Source of the DNA: Chlamydiota bacterium
GTDB lineage: Bacteria; Chlamydiota; Chlamydiia; Chlamydiales; Rhabdochlamydiaceae
Assembly: GCA_022614855.1 (NCBI GenBank)
Contig: JAKEHU010000039.1
Location: forward strand, 1-34,268
Length of the DNA stretch: 34,268 bases
Reading direction: 5' to 3'
The notes under the pieces are model-generated. The model did not search any database. It was not told the origin of the DNA and was given only the letters and a program-made list of their open reading frames with translations. This document shows, in pieces, positions 7,616 through 15,933 of the stretch; positions within the stretch are counted from its first letter, which is position 1, and each line of letters starts with the position of its first letter. A program made the position numbers and the translations under genes.

Positions 7616-7699
7616 GCGGCCATGGCGGAACTGGTAGACGCGCTAGATTCAGGTTCTAGTCAGGGTAACCTGGTGGATGTTCGACTCATCTTGGCCGCA
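7616..7699 (+). tRNA. tRNA-Leu (anticodon CAG)
   Basis: A complete class II tRNA of 84 nt. The acceptor stem GCGGCCA pairs with TGGCCGC (7692-7698), with discriminator A at 7699. The anticodon stem CTAGA/TCTAG encloses loop TTCAGGT with anticodon CAG. A long variable arm (AGGGTAACCT) and T-arm GTTCGACTC follow. CCA is not encoded. A Family III hairpin begins 11 bp downstream. Confidence 0.96.
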
Positions 7700-7710
7700 C
7701 ACTTTGTCAG

Positions 7711-7760
7711 AAAGGCTAAATTAGGGAATTCGTTTTTCCCTTTTTTAGCCTTTAGCCTTT
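7711..7760 (+). terminator. Family III hairpin downstream of tRNA-Leu
   Basis: AAAGGCTAAA (7711-7720) pairs with either of two TTTAGCCTTT copies (7744-7753, 7751-7760). An inner stem GGGAA/TTCCC is followed by six T residues, as in an intrinsic terminator for the tRNA. On the opposite strand it lies just past the end of the cmk-plsC gene, so it may end transcription from both sides. Confidence 0.65.
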
Positions 7761-7763
7761 CCC

Positions 7764-9107
7764 TCATGGGGGTGTTCCTCTTGCCCCATCTAAATACCAT
7801 TTTTTTAGATTTTTTATCGCTTCAGACAAACTTTTTGCCAATTGTTCTTGCGCTTCTCTTTTTTCTAAGTGAGCAAAAGAGCTCCACCTGAGTGGGGTTC
7901 CAAATACGCAGGCAATTTTTCCAAACAACTTTGGATATTTTCTTTTTCTATTCCAAACCTCATAAGTTCCATGAATATAGGTGGGAATGAGCGCAGAATT
8001 TGTCTTTGAAATGAGCAAACTGATCCCTGGCTTGATCTCTCCTAGTTCTCCAGTTTCTGATCTCGTTCCCTCCGGGAAAAGCACTACTTTCTTTTTTTCA
8101 TTTAGCAGTCTAATGATCATTTTTAAGATGGAGACATCATTTGGATCACTACTGATAGGATGTGAATTCAATCTTTCTATGATAAATCCCAAAAAAGACT
8201 TAAATAGGCTTTTTCTGGCTAAAAAATGGATCTCATCAGGCCAAGAAATCGCGACTAGAGGAGGATCGAGATAAGAGGTATGATTTGCAGCAATGACCCC
8301 CGCTCCTTTAAAAAAATGTTCAAGTCCAAAAATTTTACATCTATAACAGGTTTTATAGATGCACCAAGTGAAAAATAAAACGGCTCGATAAAATAGGCGC
8401 ATTTCGCGATTATAGAGCCACCCTAACTTCATTTTTGAAAGTTTTCTTTGATAATAATGGGCTATTCTTTCAGTGACTTGTTCAATCGTCAAATTAGAGG
8501 TATCAATTACAATAGCACCTTTTGGACGAGAAAGAGGGGCAATTTCTCTTGAAGAATCCATTTCATCTCTTCGCATGATTTCTTTTGCCATTTTTTCTGT
8601 GTCTAAACCTTTTCCATCTTCAGGCCTCTTTTCTTGAATTTCATCAAGCCTGCGCTGTGCGCGAACTTTGAGAGAAGCTGTTAAAAAAATTTTCAATTCA
8701 GCTTCTGGGAAAACTACGCTTCCCAAGTCTCTCCCTTCAAATACTCCATTTCCATTTTCACCAAATTTTTTTTGTATTTTCAACAAAGATTCCCTTACAA
8801 CAGGAAGAGCAGCAACTTGTGAAACAATTGCATCAACTTTTTGTGTGCGGATTTCCTTCGTCACATCCTTACCATTGACAAAATAGAAAATTCCACTTTT
8901 ATCAATTTTTGTATCAAAATTGAATTCACGAAGAAGAGATTGGAGTTCGGGAGAATCTATAGGTTGAACATTTCTTGCTAAAACGAGCCAAGTAAAAGAT
9001 CGATACATAGCACCCGTATCGAAATAGGGAAGATGCAACTTCTCAGCGATTTTTTTTGCTATTGTTGTTTTTCCAGTTCCTGCAGGACCATCTATAGTAA
9101 TAATCAT
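7764..9107 (-). CDS. cmk-plsC: Cytidylate kinase fused to 1-acylglycerol-3-phosphate acyltransferase (Cmk-PlsC)
   Basis: Residues 1-222 are cytidylate kinase: P-loop DGPAGTGKTT (6-15), FDTGAMYRS, and the CMP-binding EGRDLGSVVFPEA. This part phosphorylates CMP/dCMP. Residues 226-447 are a PlsC-type acyltransferase, which makes phosphatidic acid. It has the HX4D box NHTSYLD (His276) and the FPEGTRS box, with an N-terminal hydrophobic segment (about 238-255). In Chlamydia these are two adjacent genes; here no stop separates them. Met226 is a possible internal start but has no Shine-Dalgarno. The PlsC part needs CDP-diacylglycerol partner CdsA, encoded 5 bp upstream. I see no sign of decay in either half. 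Confidence 0.93.
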   Translation of the reverse strand: MIITIDGPAGTGKTTIAKKIAEKLHLPYFDTGAMYRSFTWLVLARNVQPIDSPELQSLLREFNFDTKIDKSGIFYFVNGKDVTKEIRTQKVDAIVSQVAALPVVRESLLKIQKKFGENGNGVFEGRDLGSVVFPEAELKIFLTASLKVRAQRRLDEIQEKRPEDGKGLDTEKMAKEIMRRDEMDSSREIAPLSRPKGAIVIDTSNLTIEQVTERIAHYYQRKLSKMKLGWLYNREMRLFYRAVLFFTWCIYKTCYRCKIFGLEHFFKGAGVIAANHTSYLDPPLVAISWPDEIHFLARKSLFKSFLGFIIERLNSHPISSDPNDVSILKMIIRLLNEKKKVVLFPEGTRSETGELGEIKPGISLLISKTNSALIPTYIHGTYEVWNRKRKYPKLFGKIACVFGTPLRWSSFAHLEKREAQEQLAKSLSEAIKNLKKWYLDGARGTPP

Positions 9108-9112
9108 GAAAG

Positions 9113-9964
9113 CTACTTAAGAAAAAAATAGAGAGCAGGTGCTGTAAAAATAAGAGAATCGATCATGTCTAAAATTCCCCCCACTCCAGGCAAAACATTA
9201 CTATCCTTTACAAAAGCATCTCGCTTTAATAATGACTCAGCTAAATCTCCAACTTGTCCTAAAATTCCGATTAGAGTTCCCATCCATAAAGCGCTAAAAA
9301 GGGGAATATTTACCAAGTGAAAATAAGAAAAGGCTAAGCTAGTGAAAATGGCGCAGAGAAGACCCGCTCCTGCCCCTTCAACCGTTTTCTGAGGACTTAA
9401 AATTGGGGCTAAGGGGGTTTTCCCAAAAAGTTTTCCAATAAAATATCCCCCAATATCTGTCATTTTTGTGACCAAAATGAGATAAATTACCCACCTTATT
9501 CCCTGCTCACCTACCTTCACTTGAGAAGACATTGGATACAAAATTCCAAGAATAAAACTCAAAGGGAAGGCGACATAGGCTATAGAAAAAAACTCTGCTG
9601 CAACCTTGATCAATCCATTTTCCGGGCGTTTAAAATGGCTGAGAAAAAAGAGGACCAGGCCACACGCAAAAATAAATATGGGAAGTCCATGAAATCGATT
9701 AGTTCGATGAACAATGAAAAAAGAGACTACTACACAAATAGCAATGGCTATCATGAAATATTTTGAAAGAACAAATCCCTTGGATTTAGCCAAGTTAGCA
9801 TATTCCCATACCCCTATTGCTGCAATTAAAGCAGTGAAGAGACAAATCACAATACTTATGATTGGATTTGAAGAAAAAATAAGCAAAAAGGCTAGAATCG
9901 AAAAAACGGCAATCGATATCCATATTCTTTTATTTAAATCATAAAATCGTTGGAATTTTGACAT
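9113..9964 (-). CDS. cdsA: Phosphatidate cytidylyltransferase
   Basis: A 283-aa integral membrane protein with about eight hydrophobic segments. It makes CDP-diacylglycerol from phosphatidic acid and CTP. The loop SPQKTVEGAGAG and the C-terminal signature (about residues 243-268, KRDAFVKDSNVLPGVGGILD) identify CdsA. The usual PGHGGxxDRxDS reads PGVGGILDMIDS, so the conserved His and Arg are replaced. The gene sits between uppS and cmk-plsC in one leftward operon, giving two consecutive lipid steps (PlsC then CdsA). GGAT lies upstream of the ATG. Confidence 0.94.
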   Translation of the reverse strand: MSKFQRFYDLNKRIWISIAVFSILAFLLIFSSNPIISIVICLFTALIAAIGVWEYANLAKSKGFVLSKYFMIAIAICVVVSFFIVHRTNRFHGLPIFIFACGLVLFFLSHFKRPENGLIKVAAEFFSIAYVAFPLSFILGILYPMSSQVKVGEQGIRWVIYLILVTKMTDIGGYFIGKLFGKTPLAPILSPQKTVEGAGAGLLCAIFTSLAFSYFHLVNIPLFSALWMGTLIGILGQVGDLAESLLKRDAFVKDSNVLPGVGGILDMIDSLIFTAPALYFFLK

Positions 9965-10024
9965 CTACTTATCCAATAGTTGTGCTAGTTAAAATTTTAC
10001 GATTTTCTCACATTTTGAAATTTA

Positions 10025-10107
10025 TTTGTCAAATCTGAAAAATAATATTGTCGTTTTCAGCGATTGTCGAAATCATTATTTTTAGATTTGGCTTATTTGC
10101 CAAATCT
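10025..10107. repeat. Nested palindrome between uppS and cdsA
   Basis: A perfect 9-bp hairpin (AGATTTGGC, 10084-10092; GCCAAATCT, 10099-10107) spans the uppS stop codon. The same AGATTTGGC arm also pairs imperfectly with GTCAAATCTGAAAAATAAT at about 10028, making a larger inverted repeat and a choice of two folds. No T tract follows on the minus strand, so it is not a standard terminator; it may control cdsA translation or mRNA processing. Confidence 0.5.
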
Positions 10108-10863
10108 GATTTCTCGATTTTGATACTCAATAATTGCCCTAAGAAATTCTTCCTCATCAAAATCGGGCCAGTATAAATCAGTAATAAAAATTTCAGCATA
10201 AGAAATTTGCCAAAGTAAAAAATTACTGATCCTTTTTTCTCCACTTGTTCGAATGAGCAAATCGGGATCTTTCCATCTAAATGTATCTAAATATTTAGAA
10301 AAAACAACTTCTGAAAGATCTTCCGGTCTTATTTTTCCTTCTATTCCATCCTTTAAAATTGCTTTTGTCGCTCGAAGAATTTCATTTCTTCCTCCATAAT
10401 TTAGGGCAATCACAAGTTCAATCGACTCCCCATCTTTAGTTGCAAGTTTCACATCGTGCAAAATTTTTTTAATTTGATCTGGCAATCGATTTAAATCACC
10501 TATGGTATCTAATTTTACTCCTTCTCTTACCATTTGAGGCTGCTGTTTAAGCAAATAAAATTTTAATAACTGCATTAAAGTTTCGATTTCCAAGCGAGAT
10601 CGGTTCCAATTTTCTGTTGAAAAAGCATAAACGGTCAGTACCTTAACCCCGAGCTTGGCCGCTGCTCGCACAATCCTGGTCAATATTTCAGCTCCTCTTC
10701 TATGGCCAGCTGCTTGAGAAAGCCCATACTTTTTTGCCCATCTTCGATTTCCATCCATGATAATTGCCACATGGTGGGGAACTTTACCCTTTTTAATTCG
10801 CATGAGCTCTTCTGAAGAGAAAAATTCATTCTCCAGTTCCGGATCTGCAAGAATTGTTGTCAT
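10093..10863 (-). CDS. uppS: Isoprenyl transferase (undecaprenyl-diphosphate synthase)
   Basis: The 256-aa cis-prenyltransferase has the catalytic region HVAIIMDGNRRWAKK (Asp37), TVYAFSTENW near residue 80, and the C-terminal DLLIRTSGEKRISNFLLWQ with YAEIFITDLYWPDF, all diagnostic of UppS. It makes the C55 carrier lipid used in envelope synthesis. It is the first gene of the leftward operon with cdsA and cmk-plsC, as in Chlamydia, and is divergent to secDF. The ATG is preceded by GGGATAGGTCC. Confidence 0.96.
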   Translation of the reverse strand: MTTILADPELENEFFSSEELMRIKKGKVPHHVAIIMDGNRRWAKKYGLSQAAGHRRGAEILTRIVRAAAKLGVKVLTVYAFSTENWNRSRLEIETLMQLLKFYLLKQQPQMVREGVKLDTIGDLNRLPDQIKKILHDVKLATKDGESIELVIALNYGGRNEILRATKAILKDGIEGKIRPEDLSEVVFSKYLDTFRWKDPDLLIRTSGEKRISNFLLWQISYAEIFITDLYWPDFDEEEFLRAIIEYQNREIRFGK

Positions 10864-10893
10864 GGACCTATCCCATTATTTCTATTTTTAGCG

Positions 10894-10934
10894 TTTTAGA
10901 GACTGTTATCGAATTAAGCTTCTGTCGATTTTTG
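10894..10934 (+). repeat. Family I repeat relic, copy C
   Basis: TTTTAGAGACTGTTATCGAA followed by TTAAGCTTCTGTCGATTTTTG matches one Family I terminus; the last 24 bases repeat the first bases of the window. It occupies the 123-bp divergent gap between uppS and secDF, where both promoters should lie. Confidence 0.75.
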
Positions 10935-10986
10935 CAAAACTCTCTTAAAAATCCTGAAAAGAATTTAACATACATTCCGATCAAAA

Positions 10987-13900
10987 ATGAACGAGATTTT
11001 TTATTTTCCTAGACAGAATGCGTCTATTTCGAATAAGCTAACTTGCGAAATTCTCTCAGATCTACGGTTAAAAATGGAAAGACAAAAACGATGGCAACGT
11101 TTTATCATTTTAGGAGCACTTGTCCTAACTTTCTATAATATTCTCCCAACTGTTTTTTATTATACCAAACCCTTAAAAAGCCAAATTGACTTAAAGCGCG
11201 CTGAAACCGTTGCAACGGGAATTGCAAAACAGGTCAATGTCTTAGAAAAAGAAACAGGTGAATGGCTCCATTCATTTTGTAAGTTATTAAAAGTTAAACC
11301 TATATCCATTAAAATCGATCAAGACAATCCTCAATTTTTTCGCATTTCCTTTAAAAATACTGGTGAAGCAAATCTTTTTAGGAAATATTTTCCAAGAGCA
11401 GGACAGCTCATCTCTTTTGTCCCAAAGCAACTTTTTCTTTACGAAGATAGCTCAGATCGACTGGAAAAAACGGTCACTATTCAAAGAAATATTCCTATCC
11501 GGTTTAAGCTCAATGAAATTTCTCAGTATTTTCAATATTCTAAAAAATTTGATCCTAACCACTCTCCTACCAATCTCTATCGCTCATTAATTTTTGATAG
11601 GGCTCTTCAAATTGGTCTTGCCGTGGGTGGAACAAGTGAAAACAGTCAAATCATCGAAGCCATCATAACCAATCCATTAGATCCTTTAAATCAAGATCTT
11701 TCATTTCGGCTCATGCAAAATATTCTTTCCTTTTCCAAAGCTTTTGGAGAAAGTTCTGAAATTGCAAAACGCTATTTTTCTTCCTATACACAAACGGCAA
11801 ATACAGATCCAAAAACATTGTGGCAAAACTTTACAGATACAATTAATCAACTAAAAGACCAGTTGAAAATAGAGCGCATTGCCCTTCAATCTGAAGCACA
11901 AGCACTTCAATCCAAGGGAGAGTTCTTAGAAATTGTTAAACAGCAAAGGTTGCAGCTTCTCATTGAAAGAGAAAAAATCATTTCCAATGTAGAACCTATT
12001 TTGAAAAAAAACCAATCGATCTTTTCCTCAGGAACGACCCCTTTAAATAACACTTCTATTATGCAACTTTTAGAAGAATCCTATTCTAAAATAAACTTTA
12101 TAAGTGGAGTCCAAGAAGTAAACCTAGAAAATAGAAACCCATTTATAAAACAACTTATCATCGATTGGAAAAATGAGAAAATTGATCTATTTCTTTATGA
12201 AGATCTACTCAGTCTCAAAAAACAATTAGATGAAACAGGTCAAATTGGTCTTAGAGAACAGATTGATCAATTTATTTACAATGAAATAGCCTATGATTCT
12301 CGTCAGGCAGGAGAAGAAATCTCTCCGCTAGGCCCCGGTTTTCAAATTGCGCTCGATCAGCTGCAAGGAAGTGATAGCTTTCTTGCAATGCGATTATCTG
12401 AAATAGCTAAAAATCGGGTGAACCATTTAAAAGAAACAATTTCCCACAATTGGCATCCAAAACATCCTGATCTCGCTCCTAAAAATTTCCCCATTTGGGA
12501 TTATGAAACCTATCTTTCTCTTCCAGCTGAACAAAGACAACTGGGACTGATCGTTTACGCACCTGCGCTTAATGCTGGCATGCCAGACCAAGGATTTAGG
12601 ATGAATTCCATCTATCTAATTGCAAAGGGGTTTGATAAAATCTTGCAAAAACACAGAACCTCTCCCAATTCTTCTCTATCTCAAACATTTTTTGATGATT
12701 TCAATAGTTTAAAAACCCTTCTTCAAAAAAATGGACTTTTTGGCTACCCAGCTTCCAGTTACATTTTTGGCAAAAAATTTGTAAATGACTTCATTTTTGA
12801 AGGACAAGATTACTTTCAAATAGTCTTGAAAGCTACACGAGAAGATTTTTCTGTACATGGGACTAAGCGCTATGCAGTTTTAGAATTTAGCGATGTTGAG
12901 CAAAGAATTTTAACTGAAAATAAAATTGACAATCGGATTCATGAAGATCTCTTAAAATGGAGAGATGATTTTAGAGCTGCACAGCTCGGCATGCGAGGTA
13001 CATCAAAATATGATATTCCCCATCCAACGCAAAATGTCTTTTTTAGCAATTTGAAACTCAGTTTTAAAAAATATTTTAGGGGGGATGAACGGAAAATTCT
13101 CCATTGGGGACTCGATCTTTCTGGAGGAAAAACGATTCAATTAGAATTGAAAGATATCAGCGGAAAAACAGTAACAAATGAATCGGATATAAAACAGGCA
13201 ATAAATGAGTTATACCGCCGTGTAAATAAAATGGGTGTTTCCGAAGTGAGTATCAGACAAGAAGGAAAGTTCATTACTTTAGATTTTCCTGGATCGCAAA
13301 ATCTCTCTGCTCAAGATCTTGTCAAAGCCTCTTCTATGTATTTTCATGTTGTAAATGAAAAATTTAATGAACATAATCCAGCTTTAGCTGAAATTTCCGA
13401 CCGCTTTCTTCAAGAAATTTGGAATGAAGCTATAGTTACTGGAAGAAAAAGCTCTGAGGAGATCAATGCAATTGCATGGCGACATTTGCACGGAGATTCT
13501 TTTGATCCAGACGTCGTCCAACCAACATCAGAATCTGGAAAAATTCTCTATGAAAACGGATTGAGATTGACAAATCCCATCGATGTGCAAATGACAAGCA
13601 ATTTCAATGATCAGATTTCCCAAATTGCAGTCCAGAGAGGTGATGATTATATTAGTTGGCATGGAAAATCTCATCCTTTAATGATTGTTTTTCGCAATTA
13701 TGCTTTAGAAGGATCCAATCTGAAAAATGTGCAGGCTTCTTATGATCCTTCCAAAGGAAATTTTTTAGGATTTGAGATTAAATCAAGTTACACTAGCTCG
13801 AGTGGTCAAAAATATTACCCACGAGATGATTTATATGCATGGACCTCCCAATTTTCTAAAGAAAAAATCATTGGAACACAAAATGCCAATTATTCGAAAG

Positions 13901-15645
13901 GATCAGGATGGAGAATGGCCGTCATCTTAAATGGAACGATCATTAGTTCACCGACTCTTGATTATCCCATTAAAGACAACGGATCGATTTCTGGCAGTTT
14001 TTCACAAAGAGAGGTAAATCAGCTTGAATCAGATTTAAAAGCAGGGTCTCTTTCTTTCACTCCCCGAATTCTCTCAGAAAAAAATGTTAGCCCTGAATTG
14101 GGAAGTCATGAGCGAGTGATTGGAATTTTAGCTACAATCATCGCTTTGATTCTCGTCATTTTTACCATGATAGGGTATTACCGTTTTGCAGGACTCATTG
14201 CCTCATGTGCAGTGATTTTAAACTTGTTTGTCATGTGGGCAACTCTGCAAAATCTTTCTGCTACGTTAACTCTCGCATCTATTGCGGGAATCATTTTAAC
14301 AGTGGGAATGGCAGTAGATGCGAATGTACTTGTATTTGAAAGAATTCGAGAAGAGTTTGCTCTATCTGGTCGCATTGCAAGCGCAATTCAGACAGGATAT
14401 CGCAAAGCTTTTTCTGCTATTGTCGATTCAAATGTAACAACCATCATTGCTGCCTTAATTTTGCTCAATTTTGATTCCGGACCTATCAAAGGTTTTGCTG
14501 TAACTCTGATCATTGGAATTGTTTCTTCCATGTTTACAGCGCTTTTTATGACTCGCTATTATTTCAATGGATGGATACAAAATCCTGAACATAAAAGTCT
14601 CAAAATGGCCCATCTCATCAAATCGGCAAATTTTGATTTTCTCAAATTTGGAAAGGTTGCCTTCATCGCGAGCCTAGCAATTATTCTTGTCGGTGGAATT
14701 TTTCTCTTTAAAGAAAAGAGCGCTATCCTGGGAATGGACTTTACCGGAGGATACAGTTTAAATCTTGAAGTCGTCGCAAACAAAGATATTGCAAGTTATA
14801 GAACCATTGTGGAAAAAGCGCTTGAAAAGGCGGGAATTACAGGACAAGAATTTCAGGTAAGGGAATTGACCCCTTCTAATAATTTGCGCATTTTCTTGAG
14901 TAAAATCATGGATAAAAGTGGGAGGCCATTTTTTGAAATGCCTTTCAGCCTTGGTTTAAAAGATTACACCTACAGCTATGAGGATAACCCTAGAATCAAT
15001 TGGGTTGCCACATCTTTAAGTAAAGCTAATGTCACTTTAACAAAAAAATCCTTGGAAAATTTAAGTCAAAACTGGAATGAAGTGAGCGGGCAACTCTCCG
15101 ATGCAATGCGAAACAGCGCTTTAATTGGATTAGGGCTTGCTTTACTTGCAATTTTAATTTACATCACCCTTCGCTTTGAATTTAAATATGCTGCTGCTGC
15201 CACACTCTGTCTTGCCCATGACGTCGTGCTAACTGTGACTACAATTGCAATTTTGCGCTCCTTTCAAATTCCGGTGCAAATTGATTTAAATACCATCGCA
15301 GCACTCATGACAATTGTCGGATATTCTCTCAATGATACGATCATTGTCTTTGACAGAATTAGAGAAGATATTCGCCACATGCGTAAACTTTCTTTCAAAG
15401 AAATCATCAATCATGCCTTAAATGTAACGCTTAGTAGAACTATGATGACTTCTGGAATAACTTTTTTAGTCTTGTTGCCACTAGTCTTACTAGGAGGAAG
15501 CACGATCTTTGGGTTTGCTCTGGTAATGATTATTGGAATCATTTTTGGAACCCTTTCTTCTTTATTTATCGCCGCACCACTTCTCCATTATTTCCATGTA
15601 CGACACTTGGAAAAAAGTAAGCCTTTACCACAAGTTGTTGTCTGA
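10987..15645 (+). CDS. secDF: Fused SecD-SecF protein export subunit
   Basis: A single 1552-aa protein joins SecD and SecF, which use the proton gradient to help SecYEG-SecA export. The first membrane segment is at about 39-60. A long extracytoplasmic region follows, much longer than in E. coli SecD. LHWGLDLSGG lies near 704, and six SecD membrane segments span about 1035-1230. SecF begins with FDFLKFGKVAF near 1217 and has GMDFTGGYSLNLE near 1247, with its membrane bundle at 1375-1530. Fused, long SecDF is known in Chlamydiae. The start is uncertain: Met1 (10987) and Met30 (11074, MERQKRWQRF) are both possible and neither has a Shine-Dalgarno; Met30 puts the charged cap just before the first membrane helix. 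Confidence 0.93.
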   Translation: MNEIFYFPRQNASISNKLTCEILSDLRLKMERQKRWQRFIILGALVLTFYNILPTVFYYTKPLKSQIDLKRAETVATGIAKQVNVLEKETGEWLHSFCKLLKVKPISIKIDQDNPQFFRISFKNTGEANLFRKYFPRAGQLISFVPKQLFLYEDSSDRLEKTVTIQRNIPIRFKLNEISQYFQYSKKFDPNHSPTNLYRSLIFDRALQIGLAVGGTSENSQIIEAIITNPLDPLNQDLSFRLMQNILSFSKAFGESSEIAKRYFSSYTQTANTDPKTLWQNFTDTINQLKDQLKIERIALQSEAQALQSKGEFLEIVKQQRLQLLIEREKIISNVEPILKKNQSIFSSGTTPLNNTSIMQLLEESYSKINFISGVQEVNLENRNPFIKQLIIDWKNEKIDLFLYEDLLSLKKQLDETGQIGLREQIDQFIYNEIAYDSRQAGEEISPLGPGFQIALDQLQGSDSFLAMRLSEIAKNRVNHLKETISHNWHPKHPDLAPKNFPIWDYETYLSLPAEQRQLGLIVYAPALNAGMPDQGFRMNSIYLIAKGFDKILQKHRTSPNSSLSQTFFDDFNSLKTLLQKNGLFGYPASSYIFGKKFVNDFIFEGQDYFQIVLKATREDFSVHGTKRYAVLEFSDVEQRILTENKIDNRIHEDLLKWRDDFRAAQLGMRGTSKYDIPHPTQNVFFSNLKLSFKKYFRGDERKILHWGLDLSGGKTIQLELKDISGKTVTNESDIKQAINELYRRVNKMGVSEVSIRQEGKFITLDFPGSQNLSAQDLVKASSMYFHVVNEKFNEHNPALAEISDRFLQEIWNEAIVTGRKSSEEINAIAWRHLHGDSFDPDVVQPTSESGKILYENGLRLTNPIDVQMTSNFNDQISQIAVQRGDDYISWHGKSHPLMIVFRNYALEGSNLKNVQASYDPSKGNFLGFEIKSSYTSSSGQKYYPRDDLYAWTSQFSKEKIIGTQNANYSKGSGWRMAVILNGTIISSPTLDYPIKDNGSISGSFSQREVNQLESDLKAGSLSFTPRILSEKNVSPELGSHERVIGILATIIALILVIFTMIGYYRFAGLIASCAVILNLFVMWATLQNLSATLTLASIAGIILTVGMAVDANVLVFERIREEFALSGRIASAIQTGYRKAFSAIVDSNVTTIIAALILLNFDSGPIKGFAVTLIIGIVSSMFTALFMTRYYFNGWIQNPEHKSLKMAHLIKSANFDFLKFGKVAFIASLAIILVGGIFLFKEKSAILGMDFTGGYSLNLEVVANKDIASYRTIVEKALEKAGITGQEFQVRELTPSNNLRIFLSKIMDKSGRPFFEMPFSLGLKDYTYSYEDNPRINWVATSLSKANVTLTKKSLENLSQNWNEVSGQLSDAMRNSALIGLGLALLAILIYITLRFEFKYAAAATLCLAHDVVLTVTTIAILRSFQIPVQIDLNTIAALMTIVGYSLNDTIIVFDRIREDIRHMRKLSFKEIINHALNVTLSRTMMTSGITFLVLLPLVLLGGSTIFGFALVMIIGIIFGTLSSLFIAAPLLHYFHVRHLEKSKPLPQVVV

Positions 15646-15933
15646 TCATGAACCTATCGGTGAAGAAGTTTTACTGATTTTTCAATTTGTTTGGGTATAA
15701 AAGAAAGAAAGTATATAAAGAATTTATACAAAAAAGAGATCATCTGTATTAATAAAAAAAATTTGAGATATTTTGAAAATGAAGTTTGGCTAACGACTGG
15801 AAATTTTTTAAAATTTTTACAGCGGAGAAATTGCTCTCAGGGAATTTTAATCACCATGAATACGTATAGATTTACTATGCTCTGAGAGTAAAAAGTAGCT
15901 TCATTCGTTAATGCAGTGGTCTCATAGGATAAA
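15646..15933. other. Gene-free gap between secDF and recJ
   Basis: These 288 AT-rich bases hold no convincing gene. One inverted repeat is visible: CTCTCAG (about 15834) and CTGAGAG (about 15883), separated by roughly 42 nt. A 64-codon frame starting with TTG (15691-15885) has odd composition and no Shine-Dalgarno. The recJ promoter probably lies here, but I cannot point to a clear box. Confidence 0.4.

Noticed and set aside
15691-15885. A 64-codon frame in the secDF-recJ gap
   Set aside because: TTG start, no Shine-Dalgarno, composition unlike the neighbours and no recognisable pattern.
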